Shown here: piece by piece, positions 56,780 through 64,000 of the stretch
Position numbering within the stretch: the first letter of the stretch is position 1
Layout: the number at the start of each line of letters is the position of its first letter
Program-made: the position numbers and the translations under genes
Assembly: GCA_027013225.1 (NCBI GenBank)
Contig: JALUXU010000057.1
Coordinates: forward strand, 1-64,000
Reading direction: 5' to 3'
Source of the DNA: Acidihalobacter sp.
GTDB lineage: Bacteria; Pseudomonadota; Gammaproteobacteria; DSM-5130; Acidihalobacteraceae
Length of the DNA stretch: 64,000 nt
The notes under the pieces: generated by a model
Databases searched by the model: none
What the model was told of the DNA's origin: nothing
The model's input: the letters and a program-made list of their open reading frames with translations, nothing else

Positions 56780-57733
56780 TCAGGTCGTCTCCTTGCCGGG
56801 GAGGCCGTCGATCAGGCCGGCGCCCCTCTCGAGCAGGAAGTCGAGGAAGGTGCGTGCCACCAGCGAAAGCTGTTTGCCCGGCATGTGAACGGCAAACCAG
56901 CGACGGTTGAGGGGAAAGCCCGCCACGTCCAATACGCAAAGCTGGCCGGTGGCCAACTCCAGACGCAGGCTGTGCAGAGAGAGCACAGAGACCCCCAGTC
57001 CGGCCATCACCGCTTGCTTGATGGCCTCGGTGCTGCCCAGCTCCATGTGCGAGCGCAGTGTCAGACCCTCGTCTTCGAACAATCTCGTCAGCGCTTGACG
57101 CGTACCGGAGCCGGGCTCTCGTGCGAGAAAGCGTTCCTCGACGAGGCGCTGCAGAGTGATCGTCTTTTCCCGCGCCAGGGGGTGGCCGGTGCTGGCGACG
57201 GGCACCAAGATGTTGTCGAGGAAGGGGTAGGCCACCACGTCGAGGGACTTTGGTGGTTCGCCCATGATGACGAAATCGTCCTCGTTGTTCATCAGCCGTT
57301 CGAGCAGGATACTCTTGTTGGTCACCCGCAGACTGGGTTCCACCTCGGTGTAGTCGTGCAGAAAGCTGCCCAGCAGATGAGGCATGAAATACTTCGCGCT
57401 GGTCACTGTGGCGACCTGCAGGAACCCCTTCACCTCCCCCTGGATCTCGACGATACCGTCACCCAGTGTGGCCAGGCGGTGGAGGATGTCTTCGGCGGCC
57501 GCTACCACGACCTTCCCGGCCCGGGTGAGATGCAACTTCTTGCCGACTCGCTCGAACAAGGGCATGCCCACCACATCACTGAGTTTCTTCACCTGCATGG
57601 AGACGGTGGGCTGGGTGAGGTGCAGGGCCTCGGCTGCGCGCGTGTAGCCACCGGTGTGGGCCACGGTGACCAGGATCTGCAGCTGGCGCAGGGTGGCATG
57701 GCGGACGAGGGCGTTCTTGTCGAGTGAACTCAT
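56780..57733 (-). CDS. cbbR: LysR-family regulator CbbR
   Basis: HATLRQLQILVTVAHTGGYTRAAEALHLTQPTVSMQVKKLSDVVGMPLFERVGKKLHLT; divergent from cbbL. Confidence 0.92.
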   Translation of the reverse strand: MSSLDKNALVRHATLRQLQILVTVAHTGGYTRAAEALHLTQPTVSMQVKKLSDVVGMPLFERVGKKLHLTRAGKVVVAAAEDILHRLATLGDGIVEIQGEVKGFLQVATVTSAKYFMPHLLGSFLHDYTEVEPSLRVTNKSILLERLMNNEDDFVIMGEPPKSLDVVAYPFLDNILVPVASTGHPLAREKTITLQRLVEERFLAREPGSGTRQALTRLFEDEGLTLRSHMELGSTEAIKQAVMAGLGVSVLSLHSLRLELATGQLCVLDVAGFPLNRRWFAVHMPGKQLSLVARTFLDFLLERGAGLIDGLPGKETT

Positions 57734-57761
57734 AGATGAAAGTCTATCACGAAGATCGAAA

Positions 57762-57784
57762 TTATCGATTTTTATTTATGATGA
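57762..57784. promoter_or_regulatory. candidate CbbR operator: overlapping LysR motifs TTA-N7-TTA-N7-TGA
   Basis: TNA-N7-TNA spacing read directly in the cbbR-cbbL intergenic region. Confidence 0.55.
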
Positions 57785-57881
57785 TGTCTGGCTATTATTC
57801 CTGTCACACGGTGATTGACACCGTTGCAAGTAGTCCCCGAACAAGACGATCAACAACGATCAACCTAAAGAGGAGAGCACG

Positions 57882-59300
57882 ATGGCCAAGACCTATAACG
57901 CGGGCGTCAAAGAGTACCGCGAAACTTACTGGATGCCGGAATACACGCCGCTGGATACCGACATCCTTGCCTGCTTCAAGATCACCCCCCAGGAAGGCGT
58001 GCCCCGTGAAGAGGCCGCCGCCGCCGTGGCCGCGGAAAGCTCCACCGGCACCTGGACCACGGTGTGGACCGACCTGCTGACCGACCTCGATCACTACAAG
58101 GGTCGGGCCTACGCCATCGAAGACGTGCCGGGTGACGACACCTGCTTCTACGCCTTCATCGCCTATCCCCTCGACCTCTTCGAAGAGGGTTCCGTGGTCA
58201 ACGTGTTCACCTCTCTGGTGGGCAACGTATTCGGCTTCAAGGCCGTGCGTGCCCTGCGCCTGGAGGACGTGCGCTTCCCCATCGCCTATGTCATGACCTG
58301 CAACGGTCCGCCCCACGGCATCCAGGTCGAGCGCGACAAGATGAACAAGTACGGCCGTCCCCTGCTGGGCTGCACCATCAAGCCCAAGCTGGGCCTGTCG
58401 GCCAAGAACTACGGCCGTGCCGTGTACGAATGCCTGCGCGGTGGCCTGGACTTCACCAAGGACGACGAGAACGTCAACTCCCAGCCCTTCATGCGCTGGC
58501 GCCAGCGTTTCGAGTTCGTCATGGAGGCCATCGAGAAGGCCGAGAAGGAGACCGGCGAGCGCAAGGGCCACTACCTCAACGTCACCGCCCCGACCCCGGA
58601 CGAGATGATGAAGCGCGCCGAGTTCGCCAAGGAGCTGGGTGCCCCCATCATCATGCACGACTTCCTCACCGGCGGTTTCTGCGCCAACACCGGCCTGGCC
58701 CAGTGGTGCCGCGACAACGGTATGCTGTTGCACATCCACCGCGCCATGCACGCGGTCATCGACCGCAACCCGCACCACGGCATCCACTTCCGCGTGCTGG
58801 CCAAGGCCCTGCGCCTGTCCGGCGGCGACCACCTGCACTCCGGCACCGTGGTGGGCAAGCTGGAAGGCGACCGTGACGCCACCCTGGGCTGGATCGACCT
58901 CATGCGCGATTCCTTCATCAAGGAAGACCGCTCGCGCGGCATCATGTTCGACCAGGACTGGGGCTCCATGCCCGGCATCTTCCCGGTGGCCTCCGGCGGT
59001 ATCCATGTCTGGCACATGCCGGCCCTGGTCACCATCTTCGGCGACGACTCCGTGCTGCAGTTCGGTGGTGGCACCTTGGGTCACCCCTGGGGCAACGCCG
59101 CCGGCGCCGCCGCCAACCGCGTCGCCCTGGAGGCCTGTGTCGCGGCCCGCAACCAGGGTCGCGAGCTGGAGAAGGAAGGCAAGGAGATCCTCACCGAGGC
59201 CGCCAAGACCAGCCCCGAACTCAAGGCGGCCATGGAGACCTGGAAGGAGATCAAGTTCGAGTTCGACACCGTGGACAAGCTGGACGTGGCGCACAAGTAA
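57882..59300 (+). CDS. cbbL: RuBisCO large subunit, form I (IA-like)
   Basis: [47 protein letters not shown]; full length 472 aa; small subunit follows. Confidence 0.98.
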   Translation: MAKTYNAGVKEYRETYWMPEYTPLDTDILACFKITPQEGVPREEAAAAVAAESSTGTWTTVWTDLLTDLDHYKGRAYAIEDVPGDDTCFYAFIAYPLDLFEEGSVVNVFTSLVGNVFGFKAVRALRLEDVRFPIAYVMTCNGPPHGIQVERDKMNKYGRPLLGCTIKPKLGLSAKNYGRAVYECLRGGLDFTKDDENVNSQPFMRWRQRFEFVMEAIEKAEKETGERKGHYLNVTAPTPDEMMKRAEFAKELGAPIIMHDFLTGGFCANTGLAQWCRDNGMLLHIHRAMHAVIDRNPHHGIHFRVLAKALRLSGGDHLHSGTVVGKLEGDRDATLGWIDLMRDSFIKEDRSRGIMFDQDWGSMPGIFPVASGGIHVWHMPALVTIFGDDSVLQFGGGTLGHPWGNAAGAAANRVALEACVAARNQGRELEKEGKEILTEAAKTSPELKAAMETWKEIKFEFDTVDKLDVAHK

Positions 59301-59387
59301 GCCGGCCGCAGCGGCCGCCCGTCCCCTCCCGGGGCGGGCCGCCCCGCGGTGACCCGCAACACCAACACCTATCGAGAGGAAATCAGC

Positions 59388-59747
59388 ATGAGCGAAATGC
59401 AAGACTACAATTCCAGCGTCAGCGATCCCGCCAGCCGCAAGTTCGAGACCTTCTCCTACCTGCCGGAGATGGGCATGGACGAGATCAAGAAACAGATCGA
59501 ATACATCGTCAGCAAGGGCTGGAACCCGGCCATCGAGCACACTGAGCCGGAGAACGCCTTCGATCACTACTGGTACATGTGGAAGCTTCCCATGTTCGGC
59601 GAGACCGACGTGGACCGCATCATCAGTGAGGCCGAGGCCTGTCACAAGGCTCATCCCTCGCACCACGTGCGCCTGATCGGCTACGACAACTTCGCCCAGT
59701 CCCAGGGGGCCTCCATGGTCATCTTCCGGGGACCCATGGCCGCCTGA
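59388..59747 (+). CDS. cbbS: RuBisCO small subunit
   Basis: [60 protein letters not shown]. Confidence 0.97.
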   Translation: MSEMQDYNSSVSDPASRKFETFSYLPEMGMDEIKKQIEYIVSKGWNPAIEHTEPENAFDHYWYMWKLPMFGETDVDRIISEAEACHKAHPSHHVRLIGYDNFAQSQGASMVIFRGPMAA

Positions 59748-59775
59748 ACCGCGCAGGGATCGTAGCGTCACCACG

Positions 59776-59813
59776 AGCCCCTGCCCGGACACGCTCCGGA
59801 CAGGGGCTTTTTT
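59776..59813 (+). terminator. rho-independent terminator between cbbS and cbbQ
   Basis: AGCCCCTGcCCGGA-cacgc-TCCGGaCAGGGGCT then TTTTTT. Confidence 0.9.
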
Positions 59814-59821
59814 ATCAGCCC

Positions 59822-59868
59822 TTGCGGGTGTGGTTCTACTCCACGGGCGGGAAGGCCCACACCCGCAA
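59822..59868 (+). promoter_or_regulatory. 12-bp perfect stem-loop upstream of cbbQ
   Basis: TTGCGGGTGTGG (59822-59833) / CCACACCCGCAA (59857-59868). Confidence 0.6.
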
Positions 59869-59908
59869 CGGTTGTCATCAACAAGCAAACTGCATCAAGG
59901 GTAGAGAC

Positions 59909-60718
59909 ATGAACGATATCGTCGCCGAACAATACAAGGTCACCCAGGAACCCTATTACAAGCCGGTCACCGACGAGGTGGCGCTGTACGACGCCGCCTA
60001 CGGCGTGCGCATGCCGGTGATGCTCAAGGGCCCCACCGGCTGCGGCAAGTCGCGCTTCGTGGAATACATGGCGTGGAAGCTGGGCCGGCCCTTGATCACC
60101 GTGGCCTGCAACGAGGACATGACCGCCTCGGATCTCGTGGGCCGCTTCCTGCTCGACAAGGAAGGCACCAAGTGGCAGGACGGGCCCCTCACCACCGCCG
60201 CGCGCATCGGCGCCATCTGCTACCTCGACGAGGTGGTGGAGGCGCGCCAGGACACCACGGTGGTGATCCACCCCCTCACCGACCACCGCCGTACCCTGCC
60301 TCTGGACAAGAAGGGCGAGCTGGTGGAGGCCCACCCCGACTTCCAGCTGGTGATTTCCTACAACCCCGGCTACCAGAGCCTGATGAAGGACCTCAAGCAG
60401 TCCACCAAGCAGCGCTTCGCCGCCCTCGACTTCGAATATCCCGAGGCCGACATCGAGAGCGAGATCGTCGCCCACGAGACGGGGGTGGATGCCGACACCG
60501 CCGCCAAGCTGGTGCAGATCGCCCACCGCGCGCGCAACCTCAAGGGCCACGGCCTGGACGAGGGTATCTCCACCCGCCTGCTGGTGTACGCCGCCCAGCT
60601 CATCAACAAGGGCGTGAGTCCCCTGGCCGCCTGCAGCATGACCTTGGTGCGCCCGCTCACCGACGATCCGGACATGCGCGACACCCTGGACGCCGCGGTC
60701 ACCACCTTCTTCAGCTGA
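59909..60718 (+). CDS. cbbQ: RuBisCO activase AAA+ subunit CbbQ
   Basis: [44 protein letters not shown]…[22 protein letters not shown]. Confidence 0.96.
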   Translation: MNDIVAEQYKVTQEPYYKPVTDEVALYDAAYGVRMPVMLKGPTGCGKSRFVEYMAWKLGRPLITVACNEDMTASDLVGRFLLDKEGTKWQDGPLTTAARIGAICYLDEVVEARQDTTVVIHPLTDHRRTLPLDKKGELVEAHPDFQLVISYNPGYQSLMKDLKQSTKQRFAALDFEYPEADIESEIVAHETGVDADTAAKLVQIAHRARNLKGHGLDEGISTRLLVYAAQLINKGVSPLAACSMTLVRPLTDDPDMRDTLDAAVTTFFS

Positions 60719-60752
60719 GCGCCCGGCGCGTAACCGACGACCACTTATCGTT

Positions 60753-63080
60753 ATGAGCATCCAACTCGACGACTATCGGGACTGCCTGGAAAAAGCCGCA
60801 CCGGAGCTGCACGACGCCCTCGAAGGCACCTTCGAGGAGGCCGCGCGGGTCATGTCGCCGGCCGGTCTGCAGACCTATCTGGAGGGCGGCAAGGCACTGT
60901 GCAACCTGGGCCGAGGCCACGACCTGGTGGTGAGCTATCTGCAGGAGATGCCCCTGGTGGCCAAGGAGGTGGGCGAGGACGTGGTGGGCGATTGCGTGGG
61001 CGCGGCCATGAAGCTGTCGTCCATGACCTCGGGCGAGGTCATCGCCCTGCTGTTCAGTAGCCTGCCCACCGCCGCCCGCCGCCTGGGCGACGCCGAGCTG
61101 CTGCGCGCCTATCTGCAGTTCATCCACCAGTTGTCGGCCAAGGCCTCGCGCGGCCTGCGCCCCATGCTGACGCACATGGACGAGCTGCTCTCCAAGCTCA
61201 CCCTGGGCGGCCTGCGGCGCTGGGCCAACTTCGGCGCCGAGGCCTATCGCCGCGACCTCAGCAATCTGACCCGGTATTTCAGCCTGCAGACCACCGATTC
61301 CCTGGCCATGCTGCAGAAGGAGCGGCGCGGGACCCTGTTCATCGACACCCAGCGCAAGCTCAATTTCTATTTGCGGGCGCTGTGGGGACGCGACTTCTTC
61401 CTGCGCCCGGCCGCCGCCGACGTGGGCGCGTTCCGGCCCTTCCTCGAGGCGCAGATCCTGCACCTGCCCGATGCCGTGGACGACGCCGGCCCGGTCAAGG
61501 GACCGGAGCTGTACCGCGCCATCGCCGCGCACATGGCGGCCCACCTGTGCTACACCACCGAAGGGCTGTCCGGCGAGTCCCTGAGCCCGGCGCAGATGTT
61601 CTTCATCGGCCTGTTCGAGGACGCCCGCGTGGAATACAACGCCATCGCCGCCTTCCCCGGCCTGCGCAGCCTGTGGGGCGCCCTGCTGTCGCTGGAACAC
61701 GAGGCGCCGCCGGAACACCCCACGGTGGAACTGCTGGAGCGCACCGCCCACGCCCTGCTCGACAGCGATCAGCGCACCGGCGACGCCGCGGTGGACGAGG
61801 TGGTGGCGCACTTCCATGCCCACATCGATGCCGACCGCGACCTCAACGTCCTCAGCCACAACCTCGGCCTGCGCCTGTTCAACCTGCTGGCCGAGCGCAA
61901 GGACGTACCCAGCCTGCGCATTCTGGAATCCCTGCGCATCCCCTACCGCGATGACAACCGCTTCATCTGGCACTTCGACGAACTGTCGTGGGAGGCGGGC
62001 GCCGAGTACATTCCCCTCAGCCAGCGCCAGGTGCGCAAGACCGTCTCCGTCATGGAGATGGTCAACGAGATCGATTGCGAGCTGGCCGGCGACGACGCCC
62101 AGGAGATCTGGCGCCTGGAGACCCCCTTCTGGCTCGACCAGGAGGGTTGCACCATCAACGAGCTGGAGGGCACTGAGCCCGTCTCCGAGCCCTTCTACTA
62201 CCACGAGTGGGACTACCAGGTGCAGCTGCACCGCCCCGACTGGGTCACCGTCTACGAGCGGCGCCAGCCCAAGGGCGACCCCGAGGCCATCGACCGCATC
62301 CTGCTGGAATACCGCCCGGTGGCGCAGCGCATTCGCCGCATCATCGACCTGCTGCAGCCCGAGGGCGTGATGCGCGAGCGGCGCATGGAAGACGGCGACG
62401 AGATCGACATCAATGCCGCGGTGGATGCCATGGTGGCCATCCGCATGGGGCAGCAGCCGGACACCCGCATCACCATGCGCAACGTCATCAAGAACCGCGA
62501 CCTGGCGGTGGTGGTGTTGCTCGATCTGTCCGAATCCACCAACGAGAAGGTGCAGGGCAGCGACAAGACCATCCTCGAGCTGACCCGCGAGGCCTCGGCC
62601 CTGGTGGCCACCGCCATCGACGGCATCGGCGACCCCTTTGCCTTGCATGGCTTCGCCTCCGATGGCCGCCACGACGTGCACTACTACCGTTTCAAGGACT
62701 TCCAGCAGAAGTTCGACGACGAGGCCAAGGCCCGCCTGGCCGGCATGCGGGGCGGGCTGTCCACACGCATGGGGGCGGCCATGCGTCACGCCGCCGATCA
62801 TCTGCAGCGTCAGCCCGAGCGCCGCAAGCTGCTGCTGCTGATCACCGACGGCGAACCGGCGGACATCGACGAGCGCGACCCCCAGCACCTGCGGCACGAC
62901 ACGCGCAAGGCGGTGGAGGAACTGTACACCCGGGGCATCATGAGCTATTGTCTGACCCTGGACCCCAACGCCGACAGCTATGTCAAGCGTATCTTTGGCG
63001 AGAACCACTACACCATCATCGATCACGTCGAACGCCTGCCGGAGAAACTGCCGCTGCTGTTCGCCAGCCTGACCTCATAG
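60753..63080 (+). CDS. cbbO: RuBisCO activase VWA subunit CbbO
   Basis: 775 aa; C-terminal VWA with MIDAS DLSEST; follows cbbQ. Confidence 0.95.
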   Translation: MSIQLDDYRDCLEKAAPELHDALEGTFEEAARVMSPAGLQTYLEGGKALCNLGRGHDLVVSYLQEMPLVAKEVGEDVVGDCVGAAMKLSSMTSGEVIALLFSSLPTAARRLGDAELLRAYLQFIHQLSAKASRGLRPMLTHMDELLSKLTLGGLRRWANFGAEAYRRDLSNLTRYFSLQTTDSLAMLQKERRGTLFIDTQRKLNFYLRALWGRDFFLRPAAADVGAFRPFLEAQILHLPDAVDDAGPVKGPELYRAIAAHMAAHLCYTTEGLSGESLSPAQMFFIGLFEDARVEYNAIAAFPGLRSLWGALLSLEHEAPPEHPTVELLERTAHALLDSDQRTGDAAVDEVVAHFHAHIDADRDLNVLSHNLGLRLFNLLAERKDVPSLRILESLRIPYRDDNRFIWHFDELSWEAGAEYIPLSQRQVRKTVSVMEMVNEIDCELAGDDAQEIWRLETPFWLDQEGCTINELEGTEPVSEPFYYHEWDYQVQLHRPDWVTVYERRQPKGDPEAIDRILLEYRPVAQRIRRIIDLLQPEGVMRERRMEDGDEIDINAAVDAMVAIRMGQQPDTRITMRNVIKNRDLAVVVLLDLSESTNEKVQGSDKTILELTREASALVATAIDGIGDPFALHGFASDGRHDVHYYRFKDFQQKFDDEAKARLAGMRGGLSTRMGAAMRHAADHLQRQPERRKLLLLITDGEPADIDERDPQHLRHDTRKAVEELYTRGIMSYCLTLDPNADSYVKRIFGENHYTIIDHVERLPEKLPLLFASLTS

Positions 63081-63105
63081 CCCTAACGGCGAATAGGAAC
63101 TGCCT

Positions 63106-63414
63106 ATGAAAAAGCCCGACCAACGTTACGTGGGCATCCACAAGGACCAGCTCGGTGGCATGACCGACACCGGCAAGATCATCCGCGATGCCTGGGTGTT
63201 CGGCCTGATCCCGGAATCCGAGACCTGCGAGGGCTGGCTGGCCGCCGGCATCGAAGAGCTGTGGCGGAAGGTGGATGCCGAATGGGAGAAGTACGGCTTC
63301 CGCGTCGGCGCCCTGCCGGAAGACCTGCGCCAGCGCTATCTGCGCATTCAGGAAGCGGCCGTGCAACGCGCGCGTGCGGCGGGCTGGGACCCGGAGCTGG
63401 GTGACGACGACTGA
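63106..63414 (+). CDS. uncharacterised protein, 102 aa, in the cbb gene cluster
   Basis: MKKPDQRYVGIHKDQLGGMTDTGKIIRDAWVFGLIPESETCEGWLAAGIEELWRKVDAEWEKYGFR…; tight same-strand spacing. Confidence 0.85.
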   Translation: MKKPDQRYVGIHKDQLGGMTDTGKIIRDAWVFGLIPESETCEGWLAAGIEELWRKVDAEWEKYGFRVGALPEDLRQRYLRIQEAAVQRARAAGWDPELGDDD

Positions 63415-63427
63415 GGCCGCCGCCGTC

Positions 63428-63850
63428 ATGGAGCTTCGATTCGAACGCGGTCCCGAGGTCCGCAGCGAGCAGCGTCACCTGCCGGCGGAGACCTACAACC
63501 GGCTGCACGTGCTGTTCGCGCGCAGCGGCCGGCAGGCCCTGTTCGTGCCCATTCGCCCGCTGCAGTTTCTCGCCGCCATCGACCGCGAGGAAGTGGTGTT
63601 CGTCGACGGCATGAACCGCCACCTCATCGAGCTGGCCTGGCAGCGTTTCCGGCCCCAGGCGCGCACGGATCTGCACGGCCCCGTGGCCTATCGCTGGGTG
63701 TGTTACAGCGAACGCCTGCTGTCCCTGGAGCAACAGTTGCAGGGTGAGTTTCACAAGGCCCTGTTGCAGCTCGACGACCGGCAGTCCGCGCCCGCCGCCG
63801 CGGTGACCCCGCTGCCGACGGGCGGCCGGGGGCGGGAAAAACCCGAATGA
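63428..63850 (+). CDS. uncharacterised protein, 140 aa, in the cbb gene cluster
   Basis: MELRFERGPEVRSEQRHLPAETYNRLHVLFARSGRQALFVPIRPLQFLAAIDREEVVFVDG…; begins 14 nt after previous stop. Confidence 0.8.
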   Translation: MELRFERGPEVRSEQRHLPAETYNRLHVLFARSGRQALFVPIRPLQFLAAIDREEVVFVDGMNRHLIELAWQRFRPQARTDLHGPVAYRWVCYSERLLSLEQQLQGEFHKALLQLDDRQSAPAAAVTPLPTGGRGREKPE

Positions 63851-63915
63851 CCCATTCCATTGCGCGGCGCGGGGCCGCCTCTGTCATTGCGAAAAGACGT
63901 TGAGGAAAGACATCC

Positions 63916-64000
63916 ATGGCACTCGTTGACATCCGCGACCTGCTGCAGCACGCCAATGCCCACGGCTACGCCGTCGGTGCCTTCGACCTGGTCGGTCTCG
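63916..64000 (+). CDS. class II fructose-bisphosphate aldolase-like protein, N-terminus only (runs off window)
   Basis: MALVDIRDLLQHANAHGYAVGAFDLVGL; typical class II aldolase start, Calvin-cycle context. Confidence 0.65.
   Translation, partial: MALVDIRDLLQHANAHGYAVGAFDLVGL

Noticed and set aside
56011-56910. 299-aa + ORF ([48 protein letters not shown]…)
   Set aside because: Out-of-frame reading through htpX and cbbR; composition typical of GC-driven spurious ORFs.
57804-59888. 694-aa ORF antisense to cbbLS
   Set aside because: Shadow ORF from high GC3 in cbbL/cbbS; low-complexity Gly/Val/His composition, no domains.
60711-63026. 771-aa ORF antisense to cbbO
   Set aside because: Same artefact; sense strand encodes a full-length CbbO with VWA MIDAS motif.
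62207-63109. 300-aa + frame ORF overlapping cbbO
   Set aside because: Pro/Arg/Gly/His-rich out-of-frame reading of cbbO.

Overview
The window looks like a chromosomal segment of a (gamma/beta-type) proteobacterium, mostly housekeeping genes. In order it carries: cysQ/nudE, an SNase-like nuclease, rpmE, nadA, a marC-type gene, a patZ-like gene and an xth gene; a high-GC ubiD-xthA-prlC block; tsaD/plsY/bioC; ftsYEX-rpoH; rsmD/rmuC; nth and a solitary rnfB; rpsU-yqeY; gltD-hemE; ponA and pilMNOPQ-aroK-aroB-dgt-gltB; dnaG-rpoD and a CAT-anticodon tRNA (probable tRNA-Ile2). Immediately after that tRNA are a decayed integrase N-terminus, an IS3-type transposase scrap and a truncated htpX. These lead into a clearly higher-GC RuBisCO locus: cbbR / cbbL-cbbS-cbbQ-cbbO, two small uncharacterised ORFs and the start of a class II aldolase. 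The most interesting points are: (1) the RuBisCO cluster lies behind a tRNA + dead integrase edge, suggesting an acquired carbon-fixation island; (2) two unnamed ORFs sit between cbbO and the aldolase; (3) a terminator plus a 12-bp stem-loop separate cbbS from cbbQ; (4) three same-strand consensus DnaA boxes lie in one small intergenic region; (5) the gltD...gltB block reads as a circular permutation of the usual ponA-pilMNOPQ-aroKB-gltBD-hemE cluster, set between yqeY and dnaG; (6) FtsY contains a ~16-copy hexanucleotide microsatellite encoding (Pro-Glu)n. No CRISPR array or rRNA was seen. Protein names rest on reading the translations by eye; no database search was run.
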